Assembly: GCA_964646755.1 (NCBI GenBank)
Contig: CAZYIE010000068.1
Coordinates: 1 to 5,368, forward strand
DNA: 5,368 nucleotides
Reading direction: 5' to 3'
Origin: MVRV01 sp964646755
GTDB lineage: Bacteria; Desulfobacterota; Syntrophia; Syntrophales; Smithellaceae
A program made the translations under genes and the position numbers. This document shows positions 1-5,368 of the stretch, in pieces; within the stretch, counting starts at the first letter, position 1, and every line of letters begins with the position of its first letter. The notes beneath the pieces are model-generated. The model saw nothing but the letters and a program-made list of their open reading frames with translations. It searched no databases and was not told the DNA's origin.

Positions 1-232
1 AATCTATTCCCACGACGGATGTCATGGGGATTTGCGATGCCAATTGCAGGGCCATATATCCCCGGCCGGTCCCGACGTCAAGAATTTGCGAATCCGTGTC
101 AACGTCGATATTCAAAGAGATATGTTCGTAGAGCTCAAAAATGGCGTTGTATATCTGCCTATTGTAGATCGGTCCGAAAATGTCCCACAGCCATCGAGCA
201 TCTCTTGCTTTAACGAGGAGCTTCTTGAACAT
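1..232 (-). CDS. Class I SAM-dependent methyltransferase, N-terminal part (runs off left edge)
   Basis: Seventy-seven codons read from the ATG at 232-230 down to base 1, where the window cuts the gene. The product begins MFKKLLVKARDARWLW. After a helical N-terminal segment (residues 17-40, with IYNAIFELYEHI) comes a clear SAM-binding motif I at residues 50-60, ILDVGTGRGYM. It is followed by a helix, ALQLAS, and then VVGID, where the acidic residue ending the second strand would contact the ribose of SAM. This beta1-GxGxG-alpha-beta2-D order is diagnostic of the Rossmann-fold class I methyltransferases. The family is known for methylating small molecules, quinones, proteins or nucleic acids; the substrate cannot be told because the rest is missing. 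The start is supported by AGGGA at 239-243, six bases upstream. It follows the 28-codon ORF at 242-328 with 9 bases between them and is probably translationally coupled to it. GC is about 40% in the line I counted, similar to the regulator gene. The fold call is firm; the specific function is unknown. Confidence 0.85.
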   Translation of the reverse strand, partial: MFKKLLVKARDARWLWDIFGPIYNRQIYNAIFELYEHISLNIDVDTDSQILDVGTGRGYMALQLASQIPMTSVVGID

Positions 233-238
233 TGATAA

Positions 239-243
239 TCCCT
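239..243 (-). promoter_or_regulatory. Ribosome binding site of the methyltransferase, overlapping the upstream stop codon
   Basis: On the minus strand AGGGA sits six bases before the methyltransferase ATG and uses the AG of the TAG that ends the small ORF. Ribosomes finishing the small ORF would stop on top of this site, the usual arrangement for translational coupling. The site supports the ATG at 232 as the methyltransferase start. The ten bases GGGATTATCA recur at 298-289, again just before an ATG (internal codon 14 of the small ORF). Confidence 0.6.
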
Positions 244-328
244 ATTCCATCAAGGTTTGCAATACAAGATGCTCGAGCATCATCGCCATGATAATCCCAT
301 CATAGTATGCCTTTGTCATCTTGTCCAT
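242..328 (-). CDS. Small ORF (28 aa), methionine-rich, in frame with the downstream methyltransferase
   Basis: An ATG at 328-326 opens 28 codons ending at TAG 244-242. The product starts MDKMTKAYYDGIIMAMM and ends LVLQTLME; six of its 28 residues are Met and the second half could form a hydrophobic helix. An AGAG-like purine stretch lies a few bases upstream, and an in-frame TAA just upstream (minus strand) means the ORF cannot extend far. The stop codon forms part of the AGGGA ribosome binding site for the methyltransferase, whose ATG is 9 bases further on in the same frame. I do not recognise a family. It could be a real micro-protein, a leader ORF controlling translation of the methyltransferase, or the 5' end of a longer methyltransferase gene interrupted by an amber codon. 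Existence as a translated ORF is plausible but unproven. Confidence 0.45.
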   Translation of the reverse strand: MDKMTKAYYDGIIMAMMLEHLVLQTLME

Positions 329-562
329 GGTACGTCTCTTTTAGCAATCGTATATCATATTTACCGAGGAATGACATTAATGATAACTGGTTGTATGCCC
401 GCATTTTCTTCAATGGTGACATTGTGCTGAGCAAGACATGTTGATGTTGACCTACAAAGTTTCAGTAGTGAATCTTTGCAAAAAATTGTCGATTGCTGAA
501 AGAGATTGACAAACCAAGGTCTGGAGTGCGTTAAGGCATAGCTCGTCTGTGACTCGCCACAC
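329..562. other. Intergenic spacer between hydrolase and small ORF/methyltransferase
   Basis: No coding region on either strand is convincing here. No strong GC-rich hairpin followed by a T run is visible after the hydrolase stop, so read-through from the hydrolase into the small ORF is possible. Two weak minus-strand promoter guesses exist. TTGTCA (512-507) is followed 16 bases later by GACAAT (490-485). A poor -24/-12-like pair has GG at 399-398 and GT at 387-386, within GGGCATACAACCAGTT. Two tandem TGTTGA hexamers lie at 439-450. None of these is strong enough to be called as a promoter. Confidence 0.4.
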
Positions 563-1768
563 CTATTTTATGGCCTCTGCCTCTTTATCAATCGCCAGCT
601 GCACTTGCTTGTAGAACAGAATGCGCTTCTCTCCCTGATTACCTCCCTGACGATCAGAGGCCTGCGGCCAGTTGCTATTTGACGCGATGATTAGTTTCCG
701 TTTCGGGTCGATGAAGATGCCCTGACCGAAAATCCCCCTCGCTGTATAGCTGCCATGATCCATGATCCACCATTGATAGCCATAGCTGACTTCAGCCTTA
801 TCGGTATTGGCCTGCTTTGTCGTTGCCGCAGCGATCCAGCCGTCGGGCAACACCGACTTGCCTTCTGCCATACCGCCGAGCAATATGAACAGACCAAAGC
901 GGGCAAAGTCACGGGTTGATGCCTGCAGGCAGCAGCCGCTAATTTCATGGCCGGTTGATCCCAATAGCCAACTCGCATCCTGCTCCATGCCAAAAGGTCG
1001 CCAGATCTTCTCCGACAAATAGTTAGACAAGTTCTTCTTGGTCGCCGAACTGACCAGCACTCCGATCAAATTAGTCTCGCCGGTTTTGTAAACCCATTTC
1101 GTGCCCGGAGGAACTTCGCGCTTCAATTTGCGCATATAGCTGACAGTTACATCGACACCCGGCTCGGCCTTGTGCCTGTTAAATAAGGCGACGTCCGATT
1201 TGGGGTCACCATAATCTTCATTCCACTTCACGCCCGATGTCATTGTCAGCAACTGCTTGATCGTGACATCATCATAGACCGACCCTTTGAGGTCGGGGAT
1301 GTAGTCCGACACCTTGTCATCGATGCTCTTGATATAGCCGTCCTTGACGGCCGCACCGACCAATGTCGAGGTGAATGATTTCGCAACTGAGAAGCTGGTC
1401 CAGCGTCCGTTGCCACTGAAACCGAGGCCATATTTTTCGAGACGGATTTTGCCATCTTGAATAATCACCAATCCGGCGGTGCGCTGGTCCTTTATATAGG
1501 CATCGACATCGATACCAACATCAAGAGGCTTTCCCTTCAGCAAGGGATATACGTCTTTGCCGGCAGGAACGATCCGGGATTTGACAAGGAGAGGAATCCG
1601 GTCCATTGCGCGAAAAGCCGCATCGCGCTGTGGGATTGACCAGAAAAGGACATCCTTGTTGGTCGGCAAGTTGGAGATCACCCCGCGCATATCCTTGTCA
1701 GTCGTCGCCCAGAATATGCCGCCTGCAGCCACCAGTACTATCAATATTCCAATGATCCATTTCCGCAT
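563..1768 (-). CDS. Membrane-anchored serine hydrolase, class C beta-lactamase / NylB-like family
   Basis: The 401-residue product has a short basic start (MRKW) and one hydrophobic segment at residues 5-20, an uncleaved anchor or signal peptide, which would place the enzyme in the periplasm. The catalytic nucleophile motif SxxK is S127-V-A-K130 in SFSVAKSFTSTLVG, followed by a conserved DDKVSDYIPDL block and QLLTMTSGVKW. A candidate catalytic tyrosine is Y227 in WVYKTGETNLIG, the equivalent of the class C YxN motif. Y186 in NEDYGD resembles the extra active-site tyrosine of 6-aminohexanoate-dimer hydrolases. Near the C-terminus GIFGQGIFIDP takes the place of the KTG box. The family hydrolyses amides or esters and includes esterases, amidases and peptidases as well as beta-lactamases; antibiotic resistance should not be assumed. 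The start has an excellent ribosome binding site. GC (52-58% in three lines counted) is well above both neighbours (35-50%), suggesting acquisition from elsewhere; my recollection is that close look-alikes occur in alphaproteobacterial sphingomonads. Confidence 0.9.
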   Translation of the reverse strand: MRKWIIGILIVLVAAGGIFWATTDKDMRGVISNLPTNKDVLFWSIPQRDAAFRAMDRIPLLVKSRIVPAGKDVYPLLKGKPLDVGIDVDAYIKDQRTAGLVIIQDGKIRLEKYGLGFSGNGRWTSFSVAKSFTSTLVGAAVKDGYIKSIDDKVSDYIPDLKGSVYDDVTIKQLLTMTSGVKWNEDYGDPKSDVALFNRHKAEPGVDVTVSYMRKLKREVPPGTKWVYKTGETNLIGVLVSSATKKNLSNYLSEKIWRPFGMEQDASWLLGSTGHEISGCCLQASTRDFARFGLFILLGGMAEGKSVLPDGWIAAATTKQANTDKAEVSYGYQWWIMDHGSYTARGIFGQGIFIDPKRKLIIASNSNWPQASDRQGGNQGEKRILFYKQVQLAIDKEAEAIK

Positions 1769-1773
1769 GACGT

Positions 1774-1780
1774 CCCTCCC
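1774..1780 (-). promoter_or_regulatory. Strong ribosome binding site of the hydrolase gene
   Basis: GGGAGGG on the minus strand, preceded by AA, lies five bases before the ATG at 1768-1766. It is the strongest Shine-Dalgarno match in the window and fixes the start of the 401-residue hydrolase. Confidence 0.8.
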
Positions 1781-1827
1781 TTAGTATTTTGTAATGAAAT
1801 ACCTTATAATACTTTTAATGAAGAAAA

Positions 1828-1851
1828 ATTTTAACGATTACTGATTAAAAT
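1828..1851. repeat. AT-rich inverted repeat in the hydrolase leader region
   Basis: ATTTTAA (1828-1834) and TTAAAAT (1845-1851) form a perfect 7-base inverted repeat around a 10-base loop. It overlaps the candidate -10 box and the predicted start site, so it could be an operator. Its all-AT arms make chance occurrence likely, and it is too weak for an intrinsic terminator. Confidence 0.25.
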
Positions 1852-1877
1852 ATAGCATAAATTTAAAAGGTTGGAAA
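1849..1877 (-). promoter_or_regulatory. Candidate sigma-70-type promoter for the hydrolase gene
   Basis: On the minus strand TTTCCA (1877-1872, 4 of 6 to TTGACA) is followed after 17 bases by TATATT (1854-1849, 5 of 6 to TATAAT). The predicted start near 1842 leaves a leader of about 70 bases before the ATG. The spacer is very AT-rich, so such matches can arise by chance. A second weak possibility is TATTAT nearer the gene. If real, the hydrolase is transcribed independently of the regulator upstream. Confidence 0.35.
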
Positions 1878-1939
1878 TTGAGCATGAAGGAAGTTATGGC
1901 TTTACACTCATTGTCCAATAGATTTCATCCTACGGCAAT

Positions 1940-4900
1940 TTATGAAATAATTTCGCGGTGTGCCATCTTTATTCCCAATTTTTTCATGCGGTATATCAAG
2001 GTCGATCTGTTTAAACCCAAGAGCGCTGCGGCGCCGTTTGCTCCGCTGATCTTGCCATTTGTTTTTTTTAGAATTTCCACAATATGCGCCTTCTCCACTT
2101 CGTAAAGCTTTATTTCATTATGGGTTGCCGTTGCTTGTTTTATAATATTACTGGCCAAGTCCGGGAACGTAATTTTCGCTCCCCCCAGGATAACAGCGCG
2201 TTCAACCATGTTAGACAATTCCCGTATGTTGCCCGGCCATGAATATGATTGTAACTTTCTCATTTCTGATTCAGGTATGCCCGAATAATCTTTGTTCGAC
2301 TGTAAACAATAAAGTTTGAGAAAATACAGCGCCAGGTGAGGGATGTCTTCTGTTCGCTCTCTTAGAGGGGGCACAAAAATGGGAAAGACACTTAAACGAA
2401 AAAAAAGATCTGCGCGAAATCTTCCTTCCGCAACTTCCTGTTTCAGATCTTTGTTTGTCGCCGCAATCAATCGGAAATCCGACTTCAATGTTTTTGTCCC
2501 GCCGACGCGTTGGAATTCTTTTTCCTGTAGAATTCTTAGCAGTCTGCTTTGTGTCGGCAGGGGGAGCTCGGAGACTTCATCGAGGAAGATACTTCCGTTG
2601 TTGGCAAGTTCAAATCTGCCCTCTTTGGTCTTTGTCGCTCCGGTGAAAGCTCCTTTTTCATAGCCGAATAACTCGCTGTCGATCAGACTATCCGGAAGAG
2701 CTGCACAGTTTACACGAATAAAAGGACCGTCTTTCCTGACGCTTTCTCTGTGAATCGCTCTGGCAATGAGTTCTTTGCCAACGCCGGTTTCGCCAAGGAT
2801 CAACACGGTGGACTGTGTTGGTGCAACTTTCTGGACCAGGCTCTGCAAAATACTTATGGCGTCGCTCATGCCGATTATCTCTCCGAATGGCCGAAGTTCC
2901 TTGATTTCTTCCAGATAGTACAGGTTTTCTTTGGTAAGTATTTTGTTGAGCTGCGCGATTTCATCGTATGCTTGGGCACGGTCGATTGATATTGCGATGG
3001 TTGATGTTAAGGCTGATAAAAGTTGCAGATTGTCTTGACTGACATCGAAAGAGAAAAATCGGCTGTCTTGATAGAGGATACCTATGTTCTTTTTTCCGAG
3101 TTGGAGCGGGGCAATTATAACCCGGCGATAGTCCGACAGGTTACGGGTGCCTTTCTCATAGTGAACGATTTCCCCGTCGTTTGCCTTAGATACACTGATG
3201 ATTGTCGATAATGTATCACGGAATGAATCTTCCTGTGTTTCCTCCGGCAGGAGATTTCGTGACGCCGCAATCCGGAGATCGGACGTGTTTCGGTCTTTGA
3301 TAAACAGAGCGCTTCGTTCCGAGCCCATCAACCGTGATAAAGAGGTGATGATGTTTGTGAGCAACCGTTCAAGATTATCATGATTAGTCAGTGCATCCCC
3401 CATCTCGACGATCAGATTGAACAAACGCACTTCTTTGCCTTGAATGTCCCTAGGCACGAGATGCTTTATTTCCATGGGGAAGCAATCGGTGGCGACAAGA
3501 CTGTAAAACTCCCAGGCGTCTTTAGCGTAATCGGATGATTTTTTTACGTTACCGGCTTTATCAAAGAGCTTGGCCAATTCGATTCTGACTTTGGCCAATT
3601 CCATAGTTGCGCCTATCTGCTTAACAGTTTTTTTCAGATTGATGAGTATTGCTATTTTTTCTTCTATAGAAAGACTAATTTCAGGAAGGCCCAGGTTAAG
3701 ACGCTGAATCATTGCATACATAAGGGGGTTCACATCATGTTCCGATCTGCTGCGAACAAATTCAAAGAAGGGCTTTAATTCAATGGGGGCGACACCTTTT
3801 GAGTAAAGAATATAAGGGGTATCGAAAAGAGGACGAAAGTTGAGGATATGGAACCAGTTCGATTTTTTAAGTCTCGAGATGACTTTAAAATGCTCTCCGG
3901 CCAACTTGAAATTTCCATTCTGACATTCAATATCCGATAGGCCAATGCCTGCCAGAACTTCCAAAAATGGTATGTTCTCTTTTGTAGCAATCTTTAGGGC
4001 TCTTTCAAAGTAGTCTCTGCTTTCCTGCTTCTGGCATATCTCCAGAAAAATCATGCCTGCCGTAATGAGAGTGTAAGACAGTAGCGGCAAATTGGCAGTT
4101 TTCAGGCAATGTTTCTCAATCGTTTCCGTGATGCCCAGTCCCCGCTGGGGCATGCCGGCTTCGGTATAGGCAAGAGCAAGAACAAGGGATACAAGGAGAA
4201 AAAAATCATTTTCGTTTGTTGATTCCAATTTTCCCAAAGACAGTTCGTAGACTTCAATGGCCTTGTGGGGCTGACCCTTAAGGACGTAGGCCAATCCCTG
4301 AACCTTCAACCCCTGCGCGTATAATTCTTCATCTTCGATCCGCTGGATAATTTCCCATCCTTGGTCGAAATGCAAAACAGCATTTTCATATTGTAAGTAC
4401 ATCCAGTAGTTCTGTCCGATCAGTAGTTCCAGAGATGCCTGCGTTCTCAGATCGTTGAGGCGTTGGGCAGTTTGCAACGCTGCTGATAAAAATCGATGAA
4501 TTTTTTTCAGGCTGGGGTGAAAAATTGAAAGCGCTGCCCGCCGTTCCAGGGCATTGATGAATATGCGCCAGGTTGAGTCCGACACTATTTGTGTTTCGGG
4601 GGTGATGAATATCTCCATGAATTGCAGGATGGAATCATAGAGTTCAACGGCACTGGAAATTCGATGGTTTTTCTCCTCGATTTCCGCCGCCTGAATGATG
4701 AAATCGATGTCTTCCTCCTTCATTCCCGCCAGAATAGATAAATGGGCAATTGTGAGAATTGTTTCTTCTTCCGTTGTCATGTTTTTCAAAATAACGGTAA
4801 CCGCCCGGCGAAAACATTGCGACATTTCTTCAGTGTCAACCATTTTTATTATTTCTTGTCGCGGGAAATCAGTGGACCATGTATAGCATCCTTGATGACT

Positions 4901-5077
4901 AGGCTTGGGGATAATCCATCCTTCCTTGTTCATCAGCATAATAACCGACATCAATTTTGATGGTGGATATGTTTCCAGCCAATCCACTGAGAAATATTGG
5001 GGAAAGGAAACAAAATCTAAGAAGATTTGTCTTTCCGGTGTCGGTATTTCCGCCAGTATTTTTTCTGGTTTTTGCAT
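1940..5077 (-). CDS. Large sigma-54-dependent transcriptional activator (degenerate MalT-like N-terminus, TPR, GAF, AAA+, Fis-type HTH)
   Basis: From the ATG at 5077 the product has 1045 residues. Residues 5-80 (PTPERQIFLDFVSF, then MNKEGWIIP) resemble the winged-helix-like segment that follows the NTPase in MalT/STAND proteins, but no NTPase or kinase precedes it. Residues about 130-530 are helical with TPR-like repeats, for example QGLAYVLKGQPHKAIEVYELS and FLEICQKQESRDYFERALKI. A GAF domain spans about 565-705. A coiled linker (LNKILTKENLYYLEEIKEL) leads to a complete AAA+ domain: Walker A GETGVGKE at 762-769, GAFTGA at 809-814, Walker B IFLDE near 830-834, sensor AATN, FRADLFFRL and WPGNIREL. 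The C-terminal helix-turn-helix (about 998-1036, GANGAAALLGLNRSTLIYRMKKLGI split over two helices) matches FhlA-type activators. GAFTGA means it can remodel sigma-54 polymerase. It is divergent from a Liv-type permease, its likely target; the ligand is unknown. A TTG at 5095 would add six residues, but the ATG has a better AAGAGA site. Confidence 0.93.
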   Translation of the reverse strand: MQKPEKILAEIPTPERQIFLDFVSFPQYFSVDWLETYPPSKLMSVIMLMNKEGWIIPKPSHQGCYTWSTDFPRQEIIKMVDTEEMSQCFRRAVTVILKNMTTEEETILTIAHLSILAGMKEEDIDFIIQAAEIEEKNHRISSAVELYDSILQFMEIFITPETQIVSDSTWRIFINALERRAALSIFHPSLKKIHRFLSAALQTAQRLNDLRTQASLELLIGQNYWMYLQYENAVLHFDQGWEIIQRIEDEELYAQGLKVQGLAYVLKGQPHKAIEVYELSLGKLESTNENDFFLLVSLVLALAYTEAGMPQRGLGITETIEKHCLKTANLPLLSYTLITAGMIFLEICQKQESRDYFERALKIATKENIPFLEVLAGIGLSDIECQNGNFKLAGEHFKVISRLKKSNWFHILNFRPLFDTPYILYSKGVAPIELKPFFEFVRSRSEHDVNPLMYAMIQRLNLGLPEISLSIEEKIAILINLKKTVKQIGATMELAKVRIELAKLFDKAGNVKKSSDYAKDAWEFYSLVATDCFPMEIKHLVPRDIQGKEVRLFNLIVEMGDALTNHDNLERLLTNIITSLSRLMGSERSALFIKDRNTSDLRIAASRNLLPEETQEDSFRDTLSTIISVSKANDGEIVHYEKGTRNLSDYRRVIIAPLQLGKKNIGILYQDSRFFSFDVSQDNLQLLSALTSTIAISIDRAQAYDEIAQLNKILTKENLYYLEEIKELRPFGEIIGMSDAISILQSLVQKVAPTQSTVLILGETGVGKELIARAIHRESVRKDGPFIRVNCAALPDSLIDSELFGYEKGAFTGATKTKEGRFELANNGSIFLDEVSELPLPTQSRLLRILQEKEFQRVGGTKTLKSDFRLIAATNKDLKQEVAEGRFRADLFFRLSVFPIFVPPLRERTEDIPHLALYFLKLYCLQSNKDYSGIPESEMRKLQSYSWPGNIRELSNMVERAVILGGAKITFPDLASNIIKQATATHNEIKLYEVEKAHIVEILKKTNGKISGANGAAALLGLNRSTLIYRMKKLGIKMAHREIIS

Positions 5078-5106
5078 GATCAATTCTCTTATCAAATATT
5101 AATTTA

Positions 5107-5135
5107 CTATTAATGCAGCAGGTTGATTCTGTCAA
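5107..5135 (-). promoter_or_regulatory. Candidate promoter of the activator gene
   Basis: On the minus strand a perfect TTGACA (5135-5130) is followed after exactly 17 bases by TAATAG (5112-5107), a weak -10 (3 of 6). The predicted start near 5100 gives a leader of about 23 bases to the ATG at 5077, consistent with that start rather than the TTG at 5095. The -35 box lies within half-site 1 of the array at 5121-5163, so binding of the activator there could repress or tune its own transcription. Confidence 0.4.
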
Positions 5136-5163
5136 CAATTGTTCATTATTCAACATATGTCAA
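5121..5163. promoter_or_regulatory. Array of TCAACA-like half-sites: candidate upstream activating sequence
   Basis: Five related hexamers alternate in orientation: GGTTGA (5121-5126, reverse), TCAACA (5132-5137, forward), TGTTCA (5140-5145, reverse), TCAACA (5150-5155, forward) and TGTCAA (5158-5163, reverse). Gaps are 5, 2, 4 and 2 bases. They produce several overlapping dyads: GTTGA-N5-TCAAC (5122-5136), the perfect palindrome AACAATTGTT (5134-5143), TGT-N10-ACA (5140-5155, the spacing known for NifA sites) and TCAACA-N2-TGTCAA (5150-5163). Measured from the predicted sigma-54 start at about 5265, the array covers roughly -144 to -102, the usual position for activator binding. The assignment to the adjacent regulator is inferred from position. 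Confidence 0.45.
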
Positions 5164-5238
5164 ATAATATTCTTTGTTAATTAATATGAATAGTTTGCAA
5201 CTATGCGTATTTATTTTAATATTTAAAGTAAAATGGTT

Positions 5239-5254
5239 TGGCACAACTTGTGTA
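5239..5254 (+). promoter_or_regulatory. Candidate sigma-54 (-24/-12) promoter of the Liv permease operon
   Basis: TGGCAC (5239-5244) is a perfect -24 element. Ten bases after its GG comes GT (5252-5253), in TTGTGTA, where the consensus has GC. The spacing is exact but the -12 element is imperfect. The predicted start near 5265 lies 50 bases before the permease ATG. The element is supported by the divergent sigma-54 activator gene and by the half-site array about 100-145 bases upstream of the start. An 11-base palindrome CACAACTTGTG (5242-5252) lies within it. Confidence 0.5.
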
Positions 5255-5298
5255 TGTAGGAAACAGATAACTCAAAAGATCATGGTGATTAAACTAAA

Positions 5299-5302
5299 AG
5301 GA
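5299..5302 (+). promoter_or_regulatory. Ribosome binding site of the Liv permease
   Basis: AGGA, within AAAAGGAAC, lies 12 bases before the ATG at 5315. The spacing is slightly long but it is the only good purine-rich site. It favours 5315 over the in-frame ATGs at 5282 and 5186, which lack such a site. Confidence 0.45.
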
Positions 5303-5314
5303 ACTGCATCAATT

Positions 5315-5368
5315 ATGGAATTGCAAATTTTACAGCAGATATTTAGCGGGATAGCAATCGGATCCATT
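5315..5368 (+). CDS. Branched-chain amino acid-type ABC transporter permease (LivH-like), first 18 codons
   Basis: The window ends after 18 codons, giving MELQILQQIFSGIAIGSI. LivH-type permeases characteristically begin MEL-x-LQQ-hydrophobic-x-GL-x-GSIYAL, and this fragment fits that opening and the beginning of the first membrane segment. In known systems LivH pairs with LivM, two ATPases (LivF, LivG) and a periplasmic binding protein to import leucine-type amino acids; homologues in some bacteria import aromatic or other organic acids, so the substrate is open. The gene is divergent from the large sigma-54 activator and has a -24/-12-like element upstream, suggesting it heads an operon under that activator's control. 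The identification rests on a short fragment, so it is moderate rather than firm. The frame stays open upstream to ATGs at 5282 and 5186, but family N-termini favour 5315. Confidence 0.6.
   Translation, partial: MELQILQQIFSGIAIGSI

Noticed and set aside
32..235. Plus-strand ORF of 67 codons at the left edge
   Set aside because: It is the antisense shadow of the methyltransferase start, whose SAM-binding motif I is clear on the minus strand.
481..530. T run (minus strand, near 481-486) as a terminator after the hydrolase
   Set aside because: No GC-rich stem precedes the T run; nearby complementary segments are short and poorly placed.
464..562. Hydrolase frame stays open for about 33 codons past its TAG stop
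   Set aside because: The 401-residue product already reaches the normal family C-terminus, and an open stretch of this length is common by chance.
2343..2663. Plus-strand ORF of 106 codons inside the activator gene
   Set aside because: It lies antisense to the AAA+ domain with its intact motifs, and has no family features or ribosome binding site.
5078..5095. TTG at 5095 as the start of the activator
   Set aside because: It would add only MIRELI. The ATG at 5077 has an AAGAGA site at good distance and suits the candidate promoter.
5186..5314. Open frame upstream of the permease from the ATG at 5186 (or 5282)
   Set aside because: In frame and open, but no ribosome binding site precedes either ATG, the added residues do not resemble LivH N-termini, and it would cover the -24/-12 element.

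Overview
The window fits a mid-to-low GC Gram-negative bacterium that uses sigma-54, most plausibly a member of the Desulfobacterota (former Deltaproteobacteria) or a relative. This rests on a very large TPR-GAF-AAA+-Fis activator placed back to back with a branched-chain-amino-acid-type (Liv) permease, a layout I associate with such anaerobes. The taxon is an inference and cannot be proved from the sequence alone.

Layout from left to right. Positions 1-232 (minus strand) hold the N-terminal 77 codons of a class I SAM-dependent methyltransferase that runs off the left edge. Just upstream, at 242-328 (minus), is a 28-codon ORF in the same frame, separated from the methyltransferase by one TAG that lies inside its ribosome binding site. 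After a 234-base gap comes a membrane-anchored serine hydrolase of the beta-lactamase/NylB type (563-1768, minus), clearly richer in GC than the genes on either side. A 171-base AT-rich spacer with a possible promoter follows. The largest gene, 1940-5077 (minus), encodes a sigma-54-dependent activator of about 1045 residues: a degenerate MalT/STAND-like N-terminus, a long TPR region, a GAF domain, a complete AAA+ domain with GAFTGA, and an FhlA-like Fis-type HTH. At the right edge, 5315-5368 (plus) holds the first 18 codons of a LivH-like permease, transcribed divergently.

The regulatory centre is the 237-base divergent spacer 5078-5314. It holds a -24/-12-like element for the permease gene. 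An array of TCAACA-type half-sites in alternating orientation lies about 100-145 bases upstream of the predicted start site, where sigma-54 activators usually bind. A candidate -35/-10 pair for the regulator overlaps the same array. The simplest model is that the regulator senses a signal through its TPR/GAF region, binds the array, activates the transporter operon and affects its own transcription. The hydrolase and the sORF/methyltransferase pair lie downstream on the regulator's strand, but no evidence here ties them to the same circuit beyond two tandem TGTTGA hexamers at 439-450. No RNA genes, CRISPR arrays, insertion sequences or convincing intrinsic terminators were seen.
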